Shown here: piece after piece, positions 1 to 11,105 of the stretch
Numbering within the stretch: position 1 is the stretch's first letter
How the letters are laid out: every line of letters begins with the position of its first letter
Assembly (NCBI GenBank): GCA_003254925.1
Contig: QANZ01045558.1
Coordinates: 69,916-133,915 of the forward strand
Reading direction: 5' to 3'
Source: Chamaecrista fasciculata
Taxonomy: Eukaryota > Streptophyta > Magnoliopsida > Fabales > Fabaceae
Length of the DNA: 64,000 nucleotides
Notes under the pieces: generated by a model
Told to the model about the DNA's origin: nothing
Databases searched by the model: none
What the model saw: only the letters and a program-made list of their open reading frames with translations
Program-made: the position numbers and the translations under genes

Positions 1-146
1 ATGGTTAAAATTACAAAATAGCTCCAAAGGGTACCAAAGTGTTAATGGAGAATACCACAGGGTACCAAAGTGTCAAGTTTCAAACCACAGGGTACCAAAG
101 TGAAATAGGGTCAAACCACAGGGTACCAAAGTGTAATTTACCCTAA
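1..146. repeat. right arm of a foldback (Mutator-type) element
   Basis: The motif GGTACCAAAGTG recurs four times and the block ends in GTGTAATTTACCC. The same unit, with both arms, occurs at 35700-36105, where it forms a large inverted repeat. Only one arm is visible here because the window starts inside the element. The terminal motif (GGGTAAATTACAC read on the other strand) also begins the larger Mutator-like element at 25029, which suggests a shared terminal type. Confidence 0.6.
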
Positions 147-975
147 AAAGAAAACAAACAAATCAAATTTTAGAGGAAAATCAAATATAAGACAAGGACC
201 AATCATATTGTTGTCTTGCATTTGAGCCTCTTAGAAGGTCTTGGATATAATTTTTTTTGGTTATATATATATATAATATAACGGCACACCCTTATATACC
301 TTAATTTTTTACTTTTTTTTTCATTTGAAAAATGTAACTAGCAAGTCATTAAATATATATATATATATATTAATTAATGGCCAAAAAAAAAGTTAATGCC
401 ACATTTTCTGTAATTAAACGTAATATAATATTTCATTTCTACAAAAAGAATGTAATATATATAATTTCAAAAAATATTAAAAAAAATATTGTCTCAGGAA
501 AAAAAACTTGCAATGACATCATAAAATATATAGTAATTTTTTAATATCATACATGAATATTATATATATACATATATAGTATAAGTAAATATAATAAAAA
601 AATAAGAAAGGGTATTTCAATCTTAAAAAGATGAAGGGACAAAGAATTCTGAGTTATCTTTAGATTTTCAGAGTATATTTATTATTCCTTAACTAGTACC
701 ATAAAGACACTTGTTAGCTTAACCCTATATATATATATATATATATATTTGTGTGTGAGAACAAACTCAATTGAAGAGCAATTAACGCTATAGTTATGAA
801 AGTAAAAGAGTCTTTACATTAAACAGAATGACAATAATGAGGGTGCACTCGTTTATGGTATAACTATAACGTTGTGATCGGGTCAACACCCTTATATATC
901 AGAATTTCATATTAAAGATTTCTATAACATATGAGATTTTAGATAAGGATTCAAGCATGTTTGAACACACAAAAA
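147..975. repeat. segmental duplication, copy 1 (left part)
   Basis: This AT-rich stretch runs parallel to 9165-9410 and 10645-11105. Shared landmarks in the same order are AAAGAAAACAAACAAATCAAA, AACGGCACAC, TTATATACCTTAATTTTTTA, ATTTTCTGTAATTAAACGTA and GTTTGAACACACAAAAATAG. It contains several (AT)n runs. No coding sequence is seen. The second copy is further rearranged by a local tandem duplication and a hAT insertion. Confidence 0.6.
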
Positions 976-985
976 TAGAATATCA

Positions 986-1883
<898 letters not shown>

Positions 1884-2127
1884 TGACACTATGTTTTGTT
1901 TCTAAGAATGATGATAGAAGAATCCTCTCATCCTGGTGGAATAAGCGTCTATCATCATTTGTAATTCTTCTGTGTATTACCGAATCAGACCACATTCTTA
2001 CATACAAATTAAAGGAAAATAACTTGAAAATGATCCAACTGTAAGTAGTTGAGTATGTAGTCCAAAACGCGACGCTATTCAATTGGTTGAATGTATGCCT
2101 AGCAAGATATGAAGCTTGGGACATCAC
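1884..2127 (-). other. possible further organelle-derived segment, unassigned
   Basis: Homology to the trnL intron stops near 1883. The next ~240 bases are less AT-rich than the surrounding DNA and keep an open frame of about 97 codons on the - strand that reads through into the trnL intron piece. I do not recognise the product. It may be a third plastid or mitochondrial fragment in the same insertion, or plain nuclear sequence. Confidence 0.3.
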
Positions 2128-2607
2128 AATATGGTGTCTGTAATTGATAAGGAATGTTTATGAAACATGTAGGATTAATTTGAAACAAATGAAAAATAAG
2201 AGATCAATTTGAAATCTACCCCATACATAAAAGATTAGTTTTGGGTTATAGCTTATAAATTTTTATGGTTACATTGGTTAAATGTGTGTGTGTCTATGCC
2301 TATTTACCATAAATGTTCTGTAATATGATCTCCTTGAATAAAAACAATTTACTCGCCTATCCCATATATAACATTTTGAACAATTTATTCAAATTTTGTG
2401 AAATTTTAAAATATGAGCTTAATGTGTCTTCAATCAATCATCAAAAAAAACAAAAATCTTCATTTTTTTAAGAATGTGGCTTGCAATAAATAAGGCATGA
2501 TAAAACTGAGGTACATGTGAATTCCTCTAGAGAAATTCTACATTTTTTTACCATTGTGGTTGATGACTCATGCCATCACTTTCCCATCACATGCTTGCCC
2601 ATATAAG
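2128..2607. other. intergenic, nothing recognised
   Basis: AT-rich sequence with no supported coding region, RNA gene or clear repeat boundary. Confidence 0.5.
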
Positions 2608-3333
2608 TAGGAATTGGATCCTCTATAATTAAAAGTCTCCATAGTCCTCTATAATTAATGATAGGGTGCGTTTCATTTTTTTCTTTATTTAATTCTTCTT
2701 CCTTCATCACTCCTTCCTTGTTTCACTCTCTCTGCAGTTTCACAAACACGAACATCTTCCTCCTTGATTCATTAACTATTTCGCATAAAGGTCCCAAGCT
2801 CCTCAAATCCCACCCTTGTCACTGCTTTGCCGTTGTTGGTGTCCTAACCTTCAAGATTGTCTGTGTTTCACCTTACTTTGGTCCCGACCAGGGTGTGGCT
2901 CTCTTTGCAGTAGTCCACAAGGTGTTCAGCGCTAGCAATGTCTCCAAGCTCTTGCTCAAAATTCTGGTCACTCGCTGCCATGAAGCCGCTGCTACTATCT
3001 CCAACGAGGCTCAAGACATGTCGTCAGATCCCGTTTATGGTCTTGTCCCTACCAAATCCCAAATCTCTTGACCAAGCGGTGGAGACGAAGATGTGTAAGC
3101 GATAACATCAATCTACAACAACGGCGGTGATGGATAATGGTGATGGAGTGGAGAAAAATCCCCTCCAAACACAAATAAAAAAGTGTAGGAGGCAAAAAAT
3201 AAGCCTATGGATATAATGGACGCTTTAGATCTTTGGACAACTAAGGCAACACCGTAAAAGTACAACAGAGGATCCATTGCCCGAAAATTCAGAGAACTAC
3301 AAAGGATTTTAATTATAGAGGATCCGAGTCCTA
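2608..3333. mobile_element. TIR-bounded non-autonomous element carrying an LBD gene fragment
   Basis: The block is flanked by inverted 27-bp repeats with two mismatches. The left arm at 2608-2634 contains GGATCCTCTATAATTAAAA and the right arm at 3307-3333 contains TTTTAATTATAGAGGATCC. Inside is a LOB-domain pseudogene (2745-3071). I could not see a convincing target-site duplication, so mobility as a unit is inferred from the terminal repeats only. A less complete copy, with the right flank but without the left repeat, lies at 14190-14430. Confidence 0.45.
2745..3071 (+). pseudogene. LOB-domain (LBD) transcription factor pseudogene
   Basis: The translation contains the LBD signature in order: PYFGPDQG, then FAVVHKVFSASNVSKLLL, then EAAATISNEAQ and DPVYG. 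In the family this domain is a CX2CX6CX3C zinc-binding block, an invariant-glycine GAS block and a leucine-zipper-like coil. Here the cysteine block keeps its length (22 residues from PC to PYF) but has lost most of its cysteines and reads as an unrelated frame. The invariant G of GAS is replaced by S (SAS). The sequence stops right after DPVYG, before the coiled coil. There is no start codon in a sensible context and no C-terminal region. It is a decayed fragment of a class I LBD gene. Confidence 0.8.
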
Positions 3334-4080
3334 TGAATAAAAATGTGAGAACAAACTCAGATTTGAAGTGTAATTAATGTTGTAGTTACGAAAGAAAAAG
3401 AGTCTTCACATAAAAAAAAAACATAAACAATTAGACTCCACTCACTTGTGATGTAATTATAATCTTGTGACTTAGAGTGAATCATTATAGATCAAATTTT
3501 TAGAAAGAAGATTTCAATGACACATTAGATTTCAAATAAGGGGCCAATTGCGCACATTTTAGAATAGCGATAAAATAAATCAATAGAATATAAAAGTAGA
3601 AGGAATAGCACCTTCTGTGAGTTTTGTTGTTGCATCTTTGAGGCTACTTGGACAAAGGGTGTTGCTTCAAGTAATGAAATTTTTTATCATCAACATTTCA
3701 TAAAAATCTCCAAATGGCTTTAGTTTTAGTACCCTTGTCTTCTTGCCTTCGATAGCCTGAGGACTTAATGCTCTTATTATTACCTGCATTTTCTTTTAAT
3801 AAATTTCTATTTTTATTAAAAAAATATTGTCCTTTTCAATATTCCAAGTGGAAGTTGAAGAGTTTGTTGCACATTGTTTACACAACATCTTTCGTAAAGA
3901 TAAATGATACTTATAAGTTATCAACTCAATATAATCAAAAGAACTATATATTAATAAAACAAATTTAATTTGACAAAATAATACTACTTGAAGACCATTA
4001 CAATGTCATCATTAAACGAAATTAAAGATGGAAAGATGGAAAGACCATACAAAATAGGGTAATTTTCTTTTTCTTTCTCA
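3334..4080. other. AT-rich intergenic sequence shared with 14440-14800
   Basis: Positions 3334-3700 match 14445-14790 (shared words CTATGAATAAAAATGT, GAGTCTTCACAT, AGAGTGAATCATTATAGATC, GATAAAATAAATCAATAGAA). A shorter related piece lies near 770-860. This is the right part of the local duplication. From 3700 to 4080 I see nothing recognisable. Confidence 0.5.
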
Positions 4081-7000
4081 TGTCTTGGTTGACACAGAAT
4101 ACGTGCTTACGCTCGTTGGCACTTACTAACATACATAACATAAACTTATATCTTAATCATACAGCTACATCGATACAAGAATAGTATACTAAATATTTAC
4201 TTCATATATATATAGACCATAACTCATACAAAGTCATCAGTCTGGGCCTGACCAACCGGGGGTCAGACCATATAAACTACCATAAAAGTTACCATACATA
4301 TGTGTTGCTTATTCTTGGTTCATTACTCTTCCTAGACATCTGCATATATCCATCAAAACATAATTGCTGACCTAAGGACTCCGCTATGACAAAATACTAC
4401 TACCAGCAATACAGGAATACCAGGCAGATAAGTAACTAACTACATTAAGTAGAGTGTCGGGTAGAGTGGGGACGGGTACGAACCACTTTGGACAGGATTG
4501 GAGATTGATTTGGGGCAGGTGAAGGAGAGCGGCGGACCTTAGGAGGAACTCCCAGCTCCGGTGCAGGAACTAACTTCAGGTCGCTAATGACCCTCAGCAT
4601 CCCCAACGGAGGTACAAAGACATCCTCCACGGTGACTATCAATAGGAACTTCAGGACCGGCATCTGAAAATGTTGAAGGAGTGAGAATTTGAGAATTCTC
4701 AGTAGTATACAACACTCTACTGACCCATCAAATCCTTGACCCTGCATTAAAAACATATACAATTTCCTACTCTAACATCCAATCCAGATCACAGTCATAG
4801 CATCACCATCATATCATTCTATCATTAACATTAGATTCATCATTTAATAACATGCTCATCATCATCTTCATACATCATCGTACTTGTAAACATAAACAGG
4901 CAAGTTAGACATACTTATCAAGCCATCAATGCAAATTCAAATGCTATGCAATGGTTTCTTTCTTTCTTTCCTTTACTTTCATGTCTTTCATTACATCATC
5001 ATCATCATCGCTGGCCGTGGCCGACGCGCCACCCGTTCTGTGGTACTCGAAGGTACAACCAATATTGGCCTTCCCGAGCGTCCCCGAGCATGTACAGAGT
5101 CAGTGGCCTTCGAAGGGGACAATCTAGACTCCGGTCATCATCATGTTGGAGATTATGGTGCAAACGCAGCGGAAAAGGTAAAATTAAAATTTTTACAAAA
5201 CTTATAATCTCCTCCATAGGATCCACTACTTGTGTTTATACCAGTTAGATAAGATGTTTACCTAAATCACGAATGCTGGAATGATTGCAACTCCAAGAAG
5301 TCCACAGACTCGTGTCCTTCCTCTACCGGTGATCCACACGAACAGTTTGGCAGATACTCATGTGCTAGCCTCCAATCTCTTCTCCAAGAGATTATGGGAC
5401 CCGATCTACAATCTTGGAATTTCAAGAACACTTCTTGAAATATCCAAGAATTCAAAGTGGCGCACCAAGAACCAATTTCTTGGCCACTGACTTTAGGGTT
5501 AGCGCCTCTCTCTCTTCCTCACACACAAATCGCCTCTAAAACCCTAAGTTTTAGGGTTACTCAAACTCTCCCTCTTTCTCTCCTAAGTTAGGCGACTTTT
5601 CTTCTCAGCTCAGCTTTAGGCGACTTTTCTCTAGTGTTTTAGGCTAGGCGACTTTGTGTGTATTTATAGAGTCTCCATTCCTCAAATTAGGGAATCACCA
5701 AATCTTGATTATAAGATTACATTAATATTATAATTCAAAATTAAAAGGCAATCTTTATTTAAATTTCAAGATCATATCTTGAAACCTAGAATGCACACTT
5801 CCCATTGGTTGGAATGAGTCAAGAGGATTTGAATTCTTAATTAAAATATTACCTTAATATCTTAACTTGAAATTCAAAATGCAAGATCAAATCGTGCATT
5901 TGATTCTTCAAGTATGCGCCACCCTCCTTGTTATTTTATAAGAATTTAATAAATAATATAACAATACTAACTCTTAGGAAGTTATAACCAACTTATTAAT
6001 ATCCTTAACAAATTGAATTAAAATATTACCCTCATATCTTAATTCAAACTTGAATCTTGAATTCAAATTCAAATCTTGAATTCAAATTTAAATCTTGAAT
6101 TCAAATTAACAAAATCATATTTCATTAATCTAATTCATGAGTGAGGCGCCACCCTCCTCTTGTTATCTTTCAATATTAGAGAATTTAATAAATCAATAAT
6201 CCCCTAACTCTTAGGAGACTTAGTCAATTTATTATTCCCCAATATTTTAAACAAGAATTCAATTGTAAATAGATTAATCAAATTAACTATTTAACAATTA
6301 ATATATTTAAACTTGTCTATTAAATATAAATATCACAAATGTAGATTTTATTTAAGACAAGACTTCATGTCCTAAGACATTCAACTATGTCTTAAATTGC
6401 GTCACTAAACTGACTCAAGAATTAAACCCTAATTCGTGTCCCATTACAGTATCTTGATCCTGCTCATGTGTGACCCAGCAGGCCTCATGTGAAATTGGCA
6501 GCAAGCCATCTTCATGACTCACAAGTCAAGAGCGGACTCTAGCAAGCCATCACGACTACCCAAAACACGTGAGTTATCGTTTTAACATAAACAACTTAAC
6601 CTTAGTACCACATTGTCATAATCCCTATTGTCACACGATATTTTGGTCATGGATAAGGCATGGGAAAGTCATCCTTGTAATCCAAACCATAACTTTCTCG
6701 ATTCTTTGAGTTAGTCCCATTACCCTGTGTGGCCACACATTCCTTGGACAAACTCATCGAGGGGCCCAGTCAAATATCTCTCAACTTAATGAGGGACAAA
6801 ATTCCTTCTTGGTCAACCACATTCCTCAGCACGGCAAACAACTAAACCCGTACCGAGCCTGTATGGCTACCCTGTTACGGGCAACGTTGGACTAGGCCAA
6901 AGTTCAACATTTACAACGCCGGAATAATGAAGACCTCAGGTCTAAGGGCATCGTGACAGGTGTACAGGAGAGGCTAGCTCATGACTAAACTCATGCAGGA

Positions 7001-8817
7001 CTCTCTGGGTCGGTCCAACAACTTGTAACCCTTTACATAATTTCACCATGACTCTCGAGAAGCATCACATGCGTGTATCTCCATACACCGAAGTCATGCT
7101 GATCTTAGTTCATTCACGTTCCCATGTGAATAATCGACTAGGGACAATTTAGAATAATTATCACATAATTAATCAAGGATTGTTATCACAGTAAACATGC
7201 TAATAATATGATAACGGCATAATTTATCATTCATAAATCAGCCAAACAATATGTTCATACGTATAAAATGATTGGCCCTAGGGTACAATCTCCATCACAT
7301 CATTGTGCTCGAATCACCCTTTTGATAATTACTTTTCAGTGGTGATCACTTTGATTAGGTTCATTTTATTGTGCTCGAAGCACCCTTTCGTTCATCATCA
7401 TATCATATGGTCTTAAGCATATGTCATTTCATCATTATGCAACATGCATGTTCACCACATTCATCATGCATCATCATATATTCATCATGTACATTGATCA
7501 TTGATCATTCATTCGTCATACATTTCATATTCATCATATTTATCATAACTTAATCATCAAACACATGCATTAATCTTACCTTAATCATGCATCAATCTAA
7601 TTCTAATCATCATACAAAGATCAGCATTGAAAACTGTGCAGAAAACCACATGTGGCCTATATCACCGTGGGCCTCGTTGTGGGCTCCCTGGTGGCGAGTT
7701 TCGCGGTGAAATCCAAAAAAATCTGGGTACTATTCATCATTTTCCTCAAACGTTCCAAAAATGCAATATGGTCCCTAAATAGATACAATCTCATTCCGAT
7801 TGCAACCAAATTACATACATACACATAATCAAGCATCCTAATCACAAATCCATCATCAGATCAGACATACATCAGCATTTTCATACAAAACTAGAAACTT
7901 ACATTTCTTTCACTTTAGTCCCTTTCAGCACACAAAACATATCCAATTCTTATAAAAATTCATATACACCGATTATTCATTATCCTAAACAAGAATCTTC
8001 AGTCAGATTCAACATGCACGCCATTTTCATTGGGAAAATCATACATTACATAAATTTCAATCTAGTTCCTAACCAAGACCAAAACTCATCCAATTTCGGC
8101 AAAACTTCAGATCCACTGATGATTTTTCATCCTAAGCATGAATCCATCGAGAAAACTCACACGAATCATAATTTCATAGCCAAACTGAAATTCATCAATT
8201 AATTCTTCATAAAATCACAAAACTCAACCAAAACTTCATGGATTCACTTGGAAATCTCTTATGTTATGTAATTCATAGTGGGGAACAAGAATATGGCCAG
8301 AAATCCAACATGCAACACACTTTGGGACAAAATCAATGAAAAGGACCAAACTGAAATTCCAAAAATTATGTAAAAGTGTAGAAAGAGGTTCAAGGAGAGA
8401 GTTAGAAGCATCCTACCTTGCAAAAACCTTGAAGAACTTCGAAGATCCAACGCTCCAGCAACTTCTCTCTCTAGAAACCGAAAATCAGACCAAGAAATAA
8501 ATTTTTCAGACTAAATTACATATTTATATTTACTAGCAACTCGCCGCGGGCCTCTTATGGTGAGTTTTGCGGCGAGTTTCCAAAATTAATTACAAAAATG
8601 TCACTCCATCCAATCTTTCCAAAAATCTAACTTCCAGCCACGAAATCCTTTTCCTTACTTGCATTTTGGTCCCTTTTCACATGCATTTAAGTCCCTAATG
8701 TCTCATACTTGCCATATTCGGGTCCAACACTCGTCCGGTGCCATTTCTCGCCTTCCAACTGTGAGACATACATCTTCATTCTCATTATATGAATCATTTC
8801 GAAAGTCGAATGTTACA
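4081..8817 (-). mobile_element. Gypsy-like LTR (minus orientation), split by a solo LTR
   Basis: The right edge, read on the - strand, begins TGTAACATTCGACTTTCG, a typical LTR start. The block has LTR-like composition: GC islands such as CCGGGGGTC and CGCCGCGGGCCTC, and CATCAT-rich pyrimidine stretches. No protease, RT or integrase is encoded. Removing the 2154-bp insertion at 5144-7297 leaves about 2.6 kb. The left edge (TGTCTTGG at 4081) is a guess, since no 5-bp target duplication matches the right flank CAATT. It could be a solo LTR or the end of a truncated element. Confidence 0.45.
5144..7297 (+). mobile_element. 2.15-kb solo LTR, family A, copy 1
   Basis: It starts TGTTGGAGATTATGG and ends AATCTCCATCA, so the termini are near-perfect inverted repeats as in LTRs (TG...CA). 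It is flanked on both sides by the exact 5-bp duplication CATCA (5139-5143 and 7298-7302), the mark of retroviral-type integration. A second copy with the same start, order and end lies at 25347-27472. No coding capacity and no second LTR are seen, so it is a solo LTR left by LTR-LTR recombination, or a very small non-autonomous unit. A TATA-like TATTTATAGAG lies near 5660. The flanking sequence is the older LTR at 4081-8817. Confidence 0.8.
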
Positions 8818-8867
8818 CAATTGACTCAAATATGAAAGATTTGGGGTATAACTGATTAAAACATGAA

Positions 8868-10880
8868 ACATTGAGACTACAATTGACCCAAAAAAAAAAC
8901 TTTAAGGGTACAATTGAAACTGACTTCATACTATGGAGGTACCAAAAGTACTTTTTCCTTAATTTTATAAAATCACTATCAAATTTGATGTTACTTAATT
9001 TAGTTTCTAAATTTGTTATAAATGTTATTCTTCTCGTCAAAATTTTCAGCAATATTCATGGAATACCTGTAATTATTAGTTGATATCATGGTACTATATA
9101 TTAGTTGTCATAGAGAGATCACAATGGTCCACTCACGTTTAGATAGACCAAACTTCAGATTGAAGAAATTAAAAAGAAAACAAACAAATCAAATTATATA
9201 TATATATATTTTTTATTATATATATTTTGTATTTGTGTATAATATAAAAAAAAATCATTTTATTTTTCTGTAATATCATTGAACAGTTTGCACTTCTTCT
9301 AAGACATTAATTTTTTTAATTATATATATAATTTAACGGCACACTCTTATATACCTTAATTTTTTACATTTTGTTTTTCATTTCAAAAATGTAACTATCA
9401 AGTCATTACTAAACCCTAAACATTGGGACTACAATTGACCCAAAAAAAAAACTTTGAGGGTACAATTGAAACTGACTTCATACTATGGAGGTACCAAAAG
9501 TACTTTTTCCTTAATTTAATAAAATCACTATCAAATTTGATGTTACTTAATTTAGTTTCATAATTTGTTGTTATAAACAGTGTTGTCATAACCGAACCGG
9601 ACAAAATAACCGAACCGGACAAAGACTCGGACAAATGTTCGGTTCACGGTCTGATTGGTTAAACCCATCGAACCGTTCGGTCGGACCGGATGACGCAATA
9701 AATAATTATTTTAAATATATTAAATATAAATCCTCTCAAAACTGAACAATATCAGTCAAAATGAAAAACTGAGCAAACTTCATCTAATTGAAGATGAACT
9801 TCTCAACCAAACATGAACCATCAGATTATTCAACACATGGGCATGAATTCAACCATCAGATTATTCAACACATGGGCATGAATTCAACACAAGAGTAAAT
9901 TTGTTTAAACTTTAAAGTTTAAAGTTTAAACTCACCTGTTGCTGCAATACCCAGACCGAGAGGACAGCAGCGGCGGCGGCGGAAGTAGCAGCGGCAGCGG
10001 CGGAAGCAGAGACGACGGCGGAAGGAGCGGCCACAAGGTGGAGCAGGGGAGGTGAGAATGGACTTTAAACTCACCTCTTCCTTCAAAACCGAGACCCAGA
10101 GGACAGCAGCGGCGGCGGCGGAAGTAGCAGCGGCGACCGTAGAAACAGAGGCGACGACGGAAAGCAGCGGCGGAGGTGAGAGTGGAGTCTAGGCCCTAGG
10201 GTTCAATTTGGTCCCCAATTTTTGAACTCTGAAGTCTGAAGGAAGGAAGCGAAAATGCGAAATGAGGGACTCTGAGTTTTAGTGTTCTTTTTATTTATTT
10301 TCGAAGGCAGTTGAAAAAAAAAATTTGCTGAACCGCCGGTCCACCGGGTGGACCCGATTTCCCGGTTTTGGGCCAGTTTTTCCCGGTCAATTTCGGTCCA
10401 ACCCTGACTTTGGTTCTTTGGGTTGAACCAGACCGCCTTGCACTTCGGCTCCCGGTCGGACCGGCCGGTCCGGTCCGGATTTAACATCATTGATTATAAA
10501 TGTTATTCTTCTCGTCAAAATTTTCAGCAATATTCATGGAATACCTGTAATTATCAGTTGATATCATGGTACTTTATATTAGTTGTCATAGAGAGATCAC
10601 AATGGTCCACTCACGTTTAGATTGACCAAACTTCAGATTGAAGAAATTAAAAAGAAAACAAACAAATCAAATTATATATATTTTCTTTATTATATATATT
10701 TTGTATTTGTGTATAATATAAAAAAAAAATCATATTATTTTTCTGTAATATCATTGAACAGTTTGCACTTCTTCTAAGACATTAATTATATATATATATA
10801 TAATCTAACGGCACACTCTTATATACCTTAATTTTTTACGTTTTGTTTTTCATTTGAAAAATGTAACTATCAAGTCATTA
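8868..10880. repeat. local tandem duplication (~545 bp unit), second copy interrupted
   Basis: Unit 1 is 8868-9410 and unit 2 starts near 9418. Both begin with the same words (GGTACCAAAAGTACTTTTTC, AATTTGATGTTACTTAATTT). Unit 2 is split by the hAT element at 9578-10492 and resumes with TTATTCTTCTCGTCAAAATT, continuing to about 10880. The duplication therefore predates the hAT insertion. Confidence 0.75.
9578..10492. mobile_element. non-autonomous hAT-type element (915 bp)
   Basis: The ends are CAGTGTTGTCATAACCGAAC and, inverted, CAATGATGTTAAATCCGGAC, imperfect TIRs with the CA(G/A)TG start usual for hAT. The 8-bp flanks are GTTATAAA (9570-9577) and ATTATAAA (10493-10500). The uninterrupted copy of the target (in unit 1 of the tandem duplication) reads GTTATAAA, confirming insertion. 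Both ends are rich in CCGGTCCGG-type words. The middle holds a GC-rich 137-bp direct duplication (from 9928 and from 10066) with GCGGCGGCGGAAGTAGCAGC. No transposase is encoded. Confidence 0.8.
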
Positions 10881-11105
10881 AATATATTTAATTAATGGCA
10901 CATTAATGGCCAAAAAAAAAATTAAAGCCACATTTTCTGTAATTAAACGTAATACAATATTTAATTTCTAAAAAAAGAATGTAATATATATAATTTCAAA
11001 AAATTATTAAAAAAATGTCTCAGGACAAAAAAAACTTGAAATGGCATTATAAAATAGATTTCAGATAAGGATTCAATCATGTTTGAACACACAAAAATAG
11101 AATCT
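10645..11105. repeat. segmental duplication, copy 2 (left part)
   Basis: This parallels 147-975 in the same order and orientation, ending in GTTTGAACACACAAAAATAG as copy 1 does at about 958-978. After this point copy 1 continues into plastid DNA while copy 2 continues into unrelated sequence. The plastid insertion therefore either postdates the duplication or was lost from this copy. Confidence 0.6.

Noticed and set aside
1..146. CRISPR-like repeated GGTACCAAAGTG motif
   Set aside because: Spacing is irregular, the genome is a plant, and the same units form inverted arms of a foldback element at 35700-36105.
4445..4762. Minus-strand frame of 105 codons
   Set aside because: Within LTR-like sequence, no motif, no support for translation.
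8014..8202. Small open frames in 7300-8450
   Set aside because: Low-complexity CATCAT-rich LTR sequence; no conserved domain.
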